Counted from the first letter of the stretch, positions 26,768-35,179 are shown. The stretch is 64,000 nt of DNA from Parapusillimonas sp013416435 (GCF_052180245.1 NZ_CP197474.1:3100001-3164000), one strand, 5' to 3'. Notes: generated by a model from the sequence alone, not told the origin. A program made the numbers and translations.

Positions 26768-27493
26768 ATGGATACATTATCACATTCAGTTACAGAAACA
26801 TTGCGCGAATGGATCATCCAGGGTGTGCTTCCGCCCGGTGAGCGGCTGGAAGAGATTCCGTTAGCGAAGAAGCTGGGCGTATCGCGGACTCCGGTACGGG
26901 CCGCCCTGGCGTTGCTGGGCAACGACGGACTGCTCGAGCACCAGCCCAAACGCGGCTACACAGTGCGCGTGTATAAATTCGAAGAGGTCATAGGAGCCTA
27001 TGAGGTCCGATCAGTGCTCGAAGGACTGGCATGCAGGCGGGCAGCCCAGCGCGGCCTCAGCGAGTCCGCCAAGGACGAGTTGCTGGCCTGCCTTGCCCAA
27101 GGGGATGCCATCCTGGCCTGCGGCAGCTTGCGGCCCGAAGACCATGCGCCCTATCAACAAGTCAATGTCCGGATTCACAATACCATCCTGCATGCCGCCG
27201 ACAACTCATGGGTGACGCGTTTCGCAACCCAGGCGCAGACCACGCCCTTCGCCTCGGATCGCATCATGCTTTGGGACGACTACGACATCATCTACCGCTC
27301 GCATGGCGACCACCATCGCATCGTCGAGGCAATCATCAAACGGGATGCCGCAAGGGCCGAGGCACTGATGCGGGAACATGTCTACTACGCCGGCATCATC
27401 CTCACGAACAACTATGAAAGACTGGCACGGCAAGAGATTCCGCCGGGCGCAACCGCCGCCGGGCCACAAACAGGGCTGCTCGCGCAGCCCTGA
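26768..27493 (+). CDS. GntR family transcriptional regulator (FCD domain)
   Basis: This is a probable repressor of the divergent catabolic operon. With start 26768 the product has 241 residues. The winged helix covers residues 3-70, with the classical ERLEEIPLAKKLGVSRTPVRAAL recognition region. The C-terminal FCD all-helical effector domain covers about 75-225, with EVRSVLEGLACRRA and metal-ligand-like His residues (NVRIHNTILHA, GDHHRIVEAI, EHVYY). In-frame ATGs at 26669 and 26750 would lengthen it; the operator at 26751 argues for the short form. The effector is probably the transported compound or an acyl derivative. Confidence 0.88.
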   Translation: MDTLSHSVTETLREWIIQGVLPPGERLEEIPLAKKLGVSRTPVRAALALLGNDGLLEHQPKRGYTVRVYKFEEVIGAYEVRSVLEGLACRRAAQRGLSESAKDELLACLAQGDAILACGSLRPEDHAPYQQVNVRIHNTILHAADNSWVTRFATQAQTTPFASDRIMLWDDYDIIYRSHGDHHRIVEAIIKRDAARAEALMREHVYYAGIILTNNYERLARQEIPPGATAAGPQTGLLAQP

Positions 27494-27511
27494 ACAAGAA
27501 ACCCGGCCGCG

Positions 27512-28051
27512 TCAGCCCACCATGCGCGGCAACACCGTGGTTTCGCTGGAACGCGCATGCCAAACCGCCGCGACGATATGCCCGACGATCGAAGCCAGCA
27601 GAACCAGGCCAAGCAAGCCATGGAAATTGCCGCCCAGATCCACCATCCAGTGGATCCGCCCGCCCTCGAAGCCGTCCATCAAAGGCAAGCCGAAGGGAGA
27701 GAATTCCCTTCCCGAGCCATACTGCCGGATCAGGCCAATGAGCGGGACGGCGAACATCAAGACATACATCAGCTTATGGCCGATACTAGCCGCCGCACTG
27801 ACGGAAGCCGGCCGCCTCGAGAAGTTCAGGGCGGCCCATATGGTGCGCAGCACGATCAGCAGCATCAGCAAGGCCCCCACCGGCTTGTGCGTCGCCCACA
27901 TGAACTGGTCGAACGGCGAATCCTCGGCGAATATTCTGGCTCCGACCGAGGTGAACTGCCAGGCAAACAATACCGCCATCCCCCAATGCAGAAACCGAGT
28001 CACCAGCCCATAACGGGACGACGAATCACAGAACGTGGCGGATGCTTGCAT
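27512..28051 (-). CDS. Cytochrome b561 family protein
   Basis: This is a 179-residue inner-membrane di-heme cytochrome of the b561/YodB type. Four hydrophobic helices carry His ligands in TRFLHWGMAV, WATHKPVGALL, IGHKLMYVL and NFHGLLGLV. The start at 28051 (MQASATFCDSSSRYG) is preceded by AAGGGG. It shuttles electrons between quinol and a periplasmic acceptor; some homologues handle superoxide. It is convergent with gntR (gap 18 bases) and lies 110 bases after the glycosyltransferase gene. Confidence 0.88.
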   Translation of the reverse strand: MQASATFCDSSSRYGLVTRFLHWGMAVLFAWQFTSVGARIFAEDSPFDQFMWATHKPVGALLMLLIVLRTIWAALNFSRRPASVSAAASIGHKLMYVLMFAVPLIGLIRQYGSGREFSPFGLPLMDGFEGGRIHWMVDLGGNFHGLLGLVLLASIVGHIVAAVWHARSSETTVLPRMVG

Positions 28052-28161
28052 GTTTTTCCCCTTTTTGAATTTCAAACTCGGCAGCCTATCAGAGGAATGT
28101 AGACGATCTGAAGCACGAATGGTTCCATTGGGCCGTCAGGCGCTTGAACTATACAGAAAAC

Positions 28162-29640
28162 TCAGGCGCCCGGATTTCGGGATCGACGGAGATCGGCCGA
28201 CGGCACCCTCACCAAGTTGAACCGCTTATTCGAGAAGACGGGGAGCAGAGGCTCATGCAGATCGCGTACGGCCGCGTCCAGCCTGTCCTTGGGAATCGCC
28301 AGATAGAACGCCTCGCCCTGTGTCATGAGCCGCGCCAGGTCCGCTTCCGTGATTTCCCGAGCATGCCCCGCCGAATAGAATTGAGCCGAGAAAGGAAGCT
28401 CCGCAAGATAGAACAGCGGTACCGAAGGCCCGGGCTGGTGCATGGCGTACCGGACCAGCTCGCGTTCCGTATTTCGCAGGTCGGGCTCCATCCACATGAC
28501 GGCGCCTCCCGCCGACACCGCCATGGGCACCAGCGCGGCGGCCCACAGCAACCTACCGCGCAGCGACGCATACCGGTCCATTATCTCGACCGCCAGCATG
28601 GCCGCGAGAACGCTGAAACCCGCCAAAGAAGGGAGCAGATACGTCCAGAGTATGTTGGCGGAGAAGGTAAAGAAAACGGGTACGAACAGCGCGCTCGACA
28701 TCCAATAGCCAAACAGTGGCCTCTCGCGGGCGGCTTGCATTGCCATGCGCAGACGCACGCTGCGATACGCACCAGCCACCGCGGCCAGAGCGAGCAGGCC
28801 CCACGGAAACGACGCTTGCAGCCAGTAAATCCATATCGTGCCATGGACCCGCCTATGGGCGCTGCCGTATAGATCTCCTGCCCATCCCGGGTCGACGAAC
28901 CGCCGGTAGTGTTCGCCCACGATGAAGTAATCGATGAATCCCGGGGTTTTGATCTCGGCTAAAACATACCACGGCAAAGTCAAAAGCAGGGTAAGCGCCA
29001 GCCCATTTCGCCATGGTAGCGACACCGTGGCTTTCCGGATATTGCGGTGGAAAACCGTCCAGATCCCGATAGGCGCTGCGATGACAAGCACTGCCAGAGG
29101 GCCTTTGGCCAGCAGACCGATGGCAAGGCCCAGGAACACTCCGTATCGCCACCGTTGCGCACCGCCGCCATGCGCCACCCGGGCGAACGAAACCAGGGAC
29201 AGCGTCGTGCCCAGCGCCAAGAACGGGTCGGTCAGGACGGCATTCGAACTTATGTAGGCCAAGGTGCATGTGCTATAGATGATGGCCGTCCATAATGCGA
29301 CGCGCGCGCCCAGCACGGGCTTTAACCCGATGACGAACAAGATGCAGGTCAGGACCAGGCACAGCCAAGATGGAAGACGGCCGGCGAACTCGGTGTAGCC
29401 GAATGCCCTCATTGAAATCGCCTGCGCCCAGAATGAAAGCGGGGGCTTGCCCCAAAAAGGCACGCCATCGCTGAACCACGGAGTGATCCAATCCCCGGTC
29501 TCCGCCATGACCCTCGCGATCTCCGCGTAGCGGGGTTCACTGGTATCGTAGAACGGGACGATCGTCATGGAGAAGAGCGGCAACGGCAAAATCAACGAAA
29601 ACAGCGGCCAGACTGCTTTACTCGGCTGCTGCATAGCCAT
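28162..29640 (-). CDS. ArnT/LgmB-like membrane glycosyltransferase (GT39/PMT fold)
   Basis: This 492-residue polytopic protein resembles ArnT, which transfers an amino sugar from undecaprenyl phosphate to lipid A in the periplasm. The N-terminal acidic motif FYDTSEPRYAEIARVMAETGDWITP matches the catalytic loop of the family, followed by about ten helices and a periplasmic C-terminal domain. It overlaps the GT2 gene by 23 bases, the arrangement of Bordetella lgmA-lgmB, where the pair adds glucosamine to lipid A phosphates. No deacetylase partner is encoded here. Regulation by the neighbouring two-component system is likely. Confidence 0.82.
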   Translation of the reverse strand: MAMQQPSKAVWPLFSLILPLPLFSMTIVPFYDTSEPRYAEIARVMAETGDWITPWFSDGVPFWGKPPLSFWAQAISMRAFGYTEFAGRLPSWLCLVLTCILFVIGLKPVLGARVALWTAIIYSTCTLAYISSNAVLTDPFLALGTTLSLVSFARVAHGGGAQRWRYGVFLGLAIGLLAKGPLAVLVIAAPIGIWTVFHRNIRKATVSLPWRNGLALTLLLTLPWYVLAEIKTPGFIDYFIVGEHYRRFVDPGWAGDLYGSAHRRVHGTIWIYWLQASFPWGLLALAAVAGAYRSVRLRMAMQAARERPLFGYWMSSALFVPVFFTFSANILWTYLLPSLAGFSVLAAMLAVEIMDRYASLRGRLLWAAALVPMAVSAGGAVMWMEPDLRNTERELVRYAMHQPGPSVPLFYLAELPFSAQFYSAGHAREITEADLARLMTQGEAFYLAIPKDRLDAAVRDLHEPLLPVFSNKRFNLVRVPSADLRRSRNPGA

Positions 29641-30667
29641 CCTTGCTTGCCTTGTTCCAGCCGAACTTGCCGTTGATGCCGCTCGCCGCCTTCCCGCTGC
29701 GCATCACGTCGCGCACGATATAAACCGGACGCCGCTTGGTTTCGTAGTACGTCTTGCCGAGGTACTCTCCCAGCAGGCCTATCGATAGAAGCTGCGCCCC
29801 TCCGAGAATTGCAATCATGGATATGAGCGACGGGTATCCTTGAACGGGGTCGCCCAGAACCAGCGCCTTGACGACGATCCAGAGAGTGAACAGCACACCG
29901 AACAGAGCGGTCAGAAGCCCGCCCGCCATGGCGAGCCGCAAGGGAGCGGTAGAGAAAGAAGTGATCCCTTGGAATGCAAGATTGAACAGGCTCAGATAGT
30001 CCCACTTGGTAGCGCCGGCAATGCGCGGCATCCTGTCATATTCAATGACCGTCGTTGGCAGCCCGATCCATGCGAACAAGCCCTTCATGTATCGATTACG
30101 TTCATTGAGCTGAAGCAAGGCATCCACCGCCTTACGGCTCAGCAAGCGAAAGTCGCCGGTGTCCGGCGGGATGTCGACATCGCTGATCGCATTGAGCAGT
30201 CTGTAGAACCCATGCGCGCTGAAGCGCTTAAACCAGGACTCTCCCGCCCGAGAACGCCGACGCATGCACACCACTTCGGCGCCCGCTTTCCAGGCCTGCA
30301 TCATTCGCGGAATAAGTTCCGGCGGATCCTGCAGGTCCGCATCCATGATGATGACCGCCTCGCCGCCCGCATGCTCCAGGCCGGCCGTAAGCGCCGCTTC
30401 CTTTCCGAAGTTGCGGCTGAGGAAAACCGCCGTGACGGTCGAGTCTTTAGCAGCCAGTTCGTGGAGCATGTGGGACGTGCCATCCCGGCTGCCATCATCC
30501 ACCAGAACCAGTTCGTAAGCGACCTGCAAGCCAACAAGCACCGCCGTCACGCGCGCGTACATGGCCTGGATAACCTCATGCTCGTCGTACAGCGGGATGA
30601 CGACCGACAGCCCTATCGGATGGGCCGCGTACGCATCGCACGGCCATTCTTCGGCTAAAGCATTCAT
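29618..30667 (-). CDS. GT2 family undecaprenyl-phosphate glycosyltransferase (ArnC/LgmA-like)
   Basis: This 349-residue enzyme transfers a sugar from a nucleotide donor to undecaprenyl phosphate on the cytoplasmic face. It has an N-terminal GT-A fold (LSVVIPLYDEHEVIQ, LVDDGSRDGT), a DXD-type motif in IIMDADLQDPPE and two C-terminal helices (about residues 235-260 and 270-300). The start at 30667 is set by AAGGA upstream; a longer reading from 30748 is rejected. Its product is the likely substrate of the ArnT-like protein encoded next. An 11-bp-periodic repeat (30777-30815) lies about 110 bases upstream. Confidence 0.88.
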   Translation of the reverse strand: MNALAEEWPCDAYAAHPIGLSVVIPLYDEHEVIQAMYARVTAVLVGLQVAYELVLVDDGSRDGTSHMLHELAAKDSTVTAVFLSRNFGKEAALTAGLEHAGGEAVIIMDADLQDPPELIPRMMQAWKAGAEVVCMRRRSRAGESWFKRFSAHGFYRLLNAISDVDIPPDTGDFRLLSRKAVDALLQLNERNRYMKGLFAWIGLPTTVIEYDRMPRIAGATKWDYLSLFNLAFQGITSFSTAPLRLAMAGGLLTALFGVLFTLWIVVKALVLGDPVQGYPSLISMIAILGGAQLLSIGLLGEYLGKTYYETKRRPVYIVRDVMRSGKAASGINGKFGWNKASKDGYAAAE

Positions 30668-30776
30668 CGAACAAAATCCTTTCGTAAAGAATAAAAGAAT
30701 CGTTCCCTCCGCCACCACGGCGAGAGGCCTGGGCTTCGACAAGCCCAAACGATGAAGTCAGGATACGAAAGCGGGC

Positions 30777-30815
30777 AACAAGAATTCGTTAAGCAAACAT
30801 CAAGATTTCATCAAC
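30777..30815 (-). promoter_or_regulatory. Direct-repeat operator upstream of the glycosyltransferase genes
   Basis: On the minus strand four hexamers GTTGAT, CTTGAT, CTTAAC and CTTGTT follow each other with exactly five bases between each, an 11-bp period as in PmrA/OmpR-family boxes. The site overlaps the last codons of the histidine kinase gene. The same pattern lies upstream of the regulator gene (32859-32886). Confidence 0.65.
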
Positions 30816-32101
30816 AGGTCCTGGGACCTGTTGACGCCCAGGCGTATTTTTGTGCCGTTCTTGTCCGTGTGCGCAATATCGAGGCGCCAACCCAGTCTTT
30901 CAGCCATCAACGTGACGATGTAAAGGCCCAGTCCGCTCAGCGCTCCCCCATCGGCCGCCAGCTTCTTTCGCCCCGTCAGGATGGCCTGATGCTCCACCGC
31001 CAAGCCATGCCCCTGGTCCTCTATCTCTATGGAGTCTTTGCATATCGTCAGTCTGATGTCATGTTCGGTATGCTGCGCCGCATTCTGGATGAGGTTGCGA
31101 AGCAGCATTCCAACCATCACGGGATCCGCTTCCACAAGCAGCGTAGACGCCGTGTCGAGCCTTGCCCGGCCTTCCAGCTTATGGCCGACCGCCAAATCAT
31201 CAAGGACCTTCTGCGCAATCGCGCCGACGTCTATCGACTCCCTAACCGGATCGCCCGGGTCACGGCGCGCGAGCTTGAGCAGAATCTCGACGTTGTCCCT
31301 CATTTCATCACATGCCTGCCGAACGCGCCTCAATGTAGCCCGGTCGTTATCGCTTAGCTGATCGCGCAGTTCTATCACGTCCAAAGCGCCGGACATCACC
31401 GCTATCGGCGTCCTCAGTTCATGGCTGGCCAGGCTCAAAAGGGATTGCTCCCTGCGGACAAAGGATTCGAGCTCGTCGAGAAACCGGTTGAATGTCCGCG
31501 CGATCGAATGCAGTTCGACATCGCCGTAGTCAACCGTCATGCGCGGCATGCTGGGCCCGACGGGTATTCTGCTGATGCGCTCGGACAAGAGCCTCAGCGG
31601 CCTGACGATACGGCGGCTGCTCAATATGGCAAGCAACAGGCTGAACGCAACGATGATCAGCGCCATGATGATGAGGGCAACTCCGAAGAGCGCTTCGCGT
31701 TTCTCGAAATGCGTTATGTTCTTTGCTATATACAGCACACCATTGCTCGCCGGCTCCACCGTCACGAGGTAGGTTTCATCCCCGAGTTCGATTTCCGCTG
31801 CGTAATGCCTTGGCAACCCCCTGAATATTTGCGGCAAAGCAGGGGGATGGGCTTCGCCGGAGGGCAAGAAGGCGACCGAAAACCCCGGCGTGTCCCATAT
31901 AAAAACATCGTCTCCAGCATGATTCTGGAGTATGAAATCGCGCTCCTGTGCGAACTCGACGTTGAGCATGGTGTGCTCCAAGTCCTCATTGACCAGAAGG
32001 ACGGTCGCCACCATGGCGAGCGTCGTGATCACGCTCACGGCGAGAATGGCCCGATAGACTCGCCTTGCAATCGACCTCGGTTTCATGGACTGGCCAATCA
32101 C
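30800..32101 (-). CDS. Sensor histidine kinase (PmrB/QseC-like)
   Basis: This is a 433-residue inner-membrane sensor. TM1 is at about 15-37, a periplasmic sensor of about 110 residues follows, and TM2 is at about 142-165. Then come HAMP, HisKA with the phosphorylated His in SLASHELRTPIAV, the N box NLIQNAAQHT and G boxes DQGHGLA and GLGLYIV. It overlaps the response regulator gene by four bases (ATGA). The neighbouring lipid A glycosyltransferases suggest it senses cations, pH or cationic peptides, but the short sensor loop lacks an obvious acidic metal-binding cluster. Confidence 0.93.
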   Translation of the reverse strand: MIGQSMKPRSIARRVYRAILAVSVITTLAMVATVLLVNEDLEHTMLNVEFAQERDFILQNHAGDDVFIWDTPGFSVAFLPSGEAHPPALPQIFRGLPRHYAAEIELGDETYLVTVEPASNGVLYIAKNITHFEKREALFGVALIIMALIIVAFSLLLAILSSRRIVRPLRLLSERISRIPVGPSMPRMTVDYGDVELHSIARTFNRFLDELESFVRREQSLLSLASHELRTPIAVMSGALDVIELRDQLSDNDRATLRRVRQACDEMRDNVEILLKLARRDPGDPVRESIDVGAIAQKVLDDLAVGHKLEGRARLDTASTLLVEADPVMVGMLLRNLIQNAAQHTEHDIRLTICKDSIEIEDQGHGLAVEHQAILTGRKKLAADGGALSGLGLYIVTLMAERLGWRLDIAHTDKNGTKIRLGVNRSQDLLMKS

Positions 32102-32796
32102 GGTGGCAGGAGCCGATAGCCGCGACCGTGCATGGTCTTGATAAGCGGTTGCCGAAAGGCATCCAGAAGCAGTTTGCGCAACGAATATACATGCGTGCGC
32201 AGCGTATTCATGTCCACTTCTTTTTCACCCCATACCTTGTCCCGGATTTGCGCATACGAAAGAAAATCCGGATATGCCTTGATGAGCTCCTCGAATATCC
32301 GTGCAGCAGTGCCCGAAAGCTCGAGCTGATCGCCATTATCGGTACGCACCATGAACGTTCCGGGATCGAAACTGATGCCGGGCGCCCGAAGCTCGGGCTT
32401 TCGCGGGGAACCAGTCTTGCGCCGGTAGAGCGCGTCCACCCGGAGCTGGAGCTCTCGAAGGTTGAACGGCTTGACCAGATAGTCATCCGCTCCCGTCGAG
32501 AATCCTTCTTCCTTGTCCTGCAATTGATCCTTGGCGGTCACCATAATGACCGGCGTGGAGGACTGGAGATCGTTACGCAGGCGCCGGCATATCTCGAACC
32601 CTGAAAGCCCGGGAAGCATCACGTCCAGGATGATGACATCATATGGATTGGTCGCGACCAGATGAAGCGCGGTCAATCCGTCCGACGCAAAATCAAGGAT
32701 ATAGCGCTCGTCGTTGAAGAACTCAAAAAGATTCGTTGCCAGTCCGGCGTGGTCTTCGACTATCAGTATTCGTACGGCCTGCCTCAACGACATCAC
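32098..32796 (-). CDS. OmpR-family response regulator (PmrA-like)
   Basis: This 232-residue regulator has a receiver domain, residues 8-120, with the acidic pair in LIVEDHAG, the phospho-acceptor Asp in VIILDVMLPG, the Thr in VMVTAKD and the Lys in VKPF. The C-terminal winged helix (about 140-230) ends in the usual THVYSLRKLL...MHGRGYRLL. It is the first gene of the operon with the kinase, and 11-bp direct repeats 62 bases before its start predict autoregulation. Confidence 0.93.
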   Translation of the reverse strand: MMSLRQAVRILIVEDHAGLATNLFEFFNDERYILDFASDGLTALHLVATNPYDVIILDVMLPGLSGFEICRRLRNDLQSSTPVIMVTAKDQLQDKEEGFSTGADDYLVKPFNLRELQLRVDALYRRKTGSPRKPELRAPGISFDPGTFMVRTDNGDQLELSGTAARIFEELIKAYPDFLSYAQIRDKVWGEKEVDMNTLRTHVYSLRKLLLDAFRQPLIKTMHGRGYRLLPP

Positions 32797-32858
32797 ATTG
32801 CCTCCAGCCGGTTTTCGAAACGTCTACGGTATCGTAAGCCATTCGCCGGCAACGATTT

Positions 32859-32886
32859 ATCAAAAATATATCAAGAAAACATCAAA
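32859..32886 (-). promoter_or_regulatory. Direct-repeat operator upstream of the response regulator
   Basis: On the minus strand TTTGAT, CTTGAT and TTTGAT are each separated by five bases (11-bp period). The hexamers match those at 30777-30815, supporting a common binding protein, most simply the regulator encoded next to it. Confidence 0.65.
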
Positions 32887-33121
32887 AAAGACCGCTCCGC
32901 ATACCCAAACCTGAACACATTGCCATCGCGCGGCAACTCTTCTGCGACAACGCTAATGAGTACGGATCTTCCCTGAACGAAGCGAACTCAACTGATAGCG
33001 AATAATCCTTTCAGCCACCACAACGGAATACGCCGACCCGCTCTACCACTCATAGATGTCGACATGCAATCAGACCAAAATGTATAAATGTGGGTTTAAT
33101 GAAATCTACGGAGCGACTGCT

Positions 33122-33367
33122 ATGAGCCGCCTTACCATTGACATGACCGCCGAACAGCACCAAAGCCTGAAGGCGATGGCCGCCCTACAGGGCAAGACGA
33201 TCAAGCAATACACGCTTGAACGGCTATTTCCTACTGACGATCAGGCGTGGCAGGACCTGCAAACCCTTCTGACCAAGCGCATCAATGACGGGTTAGCCGG
33301 GAAAGTATCCACCAAAAGCGTGGACGAAATTCTTGATGAAGAACTCGTCAAGGGTGACCACACTTGA
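33122..33367 (+). CDS. ParD/YacA-like ribbon-helix-helix antitoxin
   Basis: This 81-residue protein begins MSRLTIDMTAEQHQSLKAMAALQGKTIKQYTLERLF, an RHH DNA-binding domain like YacA/ParD antitoxins, followed by an acidic C-terminal part (VDEILDEELVKGD) that would wrap the toxin. A longer in-frame reading from 33056 lacks family similarity. The downstream toxin gene is broken. It may survive as a transcriptional repressor or as protection against the same toxin elsewhere. Confidence 0.75.
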   Translation: MSRLTIDMTAEQHQSLKAMAALQGKTIKQYTLERLFPTDDQAWQDLQTLLTKRINDGLAGKVSTKSVDEILDEELVKGDHT

Positions 33368-33695
33368 CCTCGCTTGGCTATCGCCTGGTCGATGCGGCTG
33401 AAGCCGATTTACGCGGCATCAGCCGCTACACGCGCAAACAGTGGGGCAATGCTCAGGTGCGCCGTTACATCATTACACTGGAACGACACATGGCCCGCCT
33501 GGCCACCCGCCAGGGCGTGTACCAGGACATGAACGCCCTCTAACCAGCGCTGTGCATGGCGCATGTGAGCACCATTACATATGTTGCCTGCCACGCGGGA
33601 AAGCGCCGGCGCTGATCGTAGCGATCCTCCACGAACGCATGGACTTGATGACAATTGGCGGTCAGATTAAATCCCGACCCGGTGCACCCGAATAG
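33364..33695 (+). pseudogene. Decayed RelE/ParE-type toxin
   Basis: A ParE-like frame starts at TTG 33364, overlapping the antitoxin stop, and reads GYRLVDAAEADLRGISRY and VYQDMNAL before a TAA at 33541. The rest of the fold continues in another frame as CEHHYICCLPRGKAPALI and ILHERMDLM up to 33695. So both a nonsense change and a one-base frameshift separate the halves. Together they would make a normal ParE of about 100 residues. The toxin is almost certainly inactive. Confidence 0.75.
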
Positions 33696-33706
33696 TTCTG
33701 CCCGGG

Positions 33707-33795
33707 CCTGTCTACGGCCACCTGCTTTCCTCTTCCCGGAGACTTCCCCAGCACACCCTTCCCGCCTTGCGAGCCGGGGCGCTGATGCTCGCCTG
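33707..33795 (+). repeat. Diverged partial copy of the trbM-like gene start
   Basis: About 89 bases resemble 34458-34550, the ribosome site and signal-peptide codons of the TrbM-like gene (shared blocks GGCCACCTGC, CACACCCTTCCC, GCCGGGGCGCTG). The start codon is lost in this copy. It appears to be a scar of a duplication or rearrangement at the edge of the conjugative region. Confidence 0.65.
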
Positions 33796-33892
33796 GCATG
33801 TCGGGTCTCCGTGGGGGAAACGCTATGGTATGTCAGTTTTAACATACCAAAAAACATGAGACTTACCGAAACAGCCTGAGGCGCCCTGAACG

Positions 33893-33928
33893 CAAAAAAC
33901 CCGCATGAAACTAATGTTCATGCGGGTT
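33893..33928 (-). terminator. Intrinsic terminator (minus-strand reading)
   Basis: AACCCGCATGAA and TTCATGCGGGTT form a perfect 12-bp stem with a 7-base loop, followed on the minus strand by a T6 tract. It would terminate something transcribed leftwards. The only candidate upstream on that strand is the tRNA-like fragment at 33975-33996. Confidence 0.75.
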
Positions 33929-33974
33929 CCGGGTACTTTACAAGTCGTTTTGAAGCGACCTGATTTTTAAATCT

Positions 33975-33996
33975 TGGTGCGACGGCGAGACTCGAA
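33975..33996 (-). other. tRNA 3'-end-like sequence, possible attachment site remnant
   Basis: Read on the minus strand the 22 bases look like a T-arm and acceptor end closing with CACCA: TTCGAGT loop-like, CTCGC, then CGTCGCACCA. It is one base short of a standard 23-base span, and no tRNA body is attached. A terminator follows on the same strand. Integrative elements often leave such 3' fragments, but a partner copy is not in this window. Confidence 0.35.
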
Positions 33997-34152
33997 TAGT
34001 CAATATCTATGCGGGTTTCAAAGCACATCAACTCTTTAAATACCAAAAGACATACCAAAAACGTGAGGCTTGTATACACCAGCCTAGCGTATTGGCGCCC
34101 AGGCCACGAGCTAATACAAGATTCTCACTTGTCCACTATAAGGGATAACACC

Positions 34153-34446
34153 ATGAATGAACCTCTGTCCGAGGTCATCCGTATACGGGTGACCCCGTCT
34201 CATGCTGCTCGATTGGGCGAGGCTGCCGCCCTTTCCGGGCTATCCCTCTCTAACTATATAAGGCGGCGGCTGTCCGCCGACGACACGCTGCAGGAAGAAT
34301 TGACGCTGTTGCGTCAGATCGTGGCCGATTTGGGCCATCTGCGCGACACACGCCTGGCCGCTATCGAAACCGCCCATCTGGTGCGGGCCATGGCCAAACC
34401 TGAACAGATTGCCCTAGCGCAACAGACGCTGCAGCATCAACGCTGA
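34153..34446 (+). CDS. Ribbon-helix-helix-like protein (MobC/TrwA-type)
   Basis: This 97-residue protein has an N-terminal RHH-like segment (EVIRIRVTPSHAARLGEAAALSGLSLSNYIRRRL) and a helical C-terminal half. This layout is shared by relaxosome accessory proteins and by small plasmid repressors. The start at 34153 follows AAGGGA; the longer in-frame reading from 34009 crosses unrelated sequence. It is the first gene of the rightward conjugation block and may regulate it. Specific role unknown. Confidence 0.6.
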   Translation: MNEPLSEVIRIRVTPSHAARLGEAAALSGLSLSNYIRRRLSADDTLQEELTLLRQIVADLGHLRDTRLAAIETAHLVRAMAKPEQIALAQQTLQHQR

Positions 34447-34502
34447 TCCTTTCATGGCCTGTTCCAAGGCCACCTGCCGTACCCCTTCCCCGGAGACACT
34501 TC

Positions 34503-35168
34503 ATGCACACCCTTCCCACCCTGCGGGCCGGGGCGCTGGCGCTCGCCTGCGTCCTGGCTCCTGTCACTCATGCTGCTGGCACTGCTGACTTGCTCACTGG
34601 CACCCCCCGCCTGGCCTGCGAAGCAACGTTATGCCTGTCTTCCAGCTTGCGGCCTGGCCAATGCAGTCCATCCCTGGACCACTACTTCGACATCAAGAAG
34701 TACAACAAGCACGGCTTGGACTGGTCTGCCACCGTCGCGGCGAGACGTTCCTTTCTATCCCAGTGCCCGGCGTCCGGAGACCCAGGCATGTCAGGCCGCA
34801 TCGACGCCATTTCTCGTGGAGCGGGGAAATGTGACGCGGAATTCTTGAACCAAAACTATGCCGCTACGGCGTACAAATGGCGCAAACGCGAGTACGGCGG
34901 CGACAGCGGAGAGACCATCTACGACATCCATCCGTTGCCTACGGTCACACTCGACCAAATGCCCACCTATTGTGTCGTTTACAACGATCACGCCTGGACG
35001 TATGAGCTGTCTGTACGCTACGTTGGCAGGCCAACCATGGGCGGGCACTGGGTTAAAGCCGAAGAGTATGAGGCAGCGCAAGCCAAATGGGATGCGGACC
35101 ATAATGGTCTATGGGCTAAAGGCTGGAATTTTTCGCTGACGGACCCCAGACACCGGCGCGGACGCTGA
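34503..35168 (+). CDS. TrbM/KikA/MpfK-family conjugal transfer protein
   Basis: This 221-residue protein has a signal peptide (MHTLPTLRAGALALACVLAPVTHA). The mature start LLTGTPRLACEATLCLSSSLRPGQCSPSLDHYF is the TrbM family pattern, with conserved cysteines that probably form disulfides. TrbM-like proteins are exported accessories of mating-pair formation in IncP-like and related plasmids. It lies 12 bases before the VirB1 gene. The molecular role in the family is poorly known. Confidence 0.78.
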   Translation: MHTLPTLRAGALALACVLAPVTHAAGTADLLTGTPRLACEATLCLSSSLRPGQCSPSLDHYFDIKKYNKHGLDWSATVAARRSFLSQCPASGDPGMSGRIDAISRGAGKCDAEFLNQNYAATAYKWRKREYGGDSGETIYDIHPLPTVTLDQMPTYCVVYNDHAWTYELSVRYVGRPTMGGHWVKAEEYEAAQAKWDADHNGLWAKGWNFSLTDPRHRRGR

Positions 35169-35179
35169 AGGAGCCACCC

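Noticed and set aside
33975..33996. A complete tRNA gene
   Set aside because: Only 22 bases resemble a 3' end; no anticodon or D arm can be folded next to it and the span is one base too short.
34009..34152. N-terminal extension of the RHH-like protein
   Set aside because: It reads through the tRNA-like/intergenic region, lacks similarity, and a proper ribosome site precedes ATG 34153.
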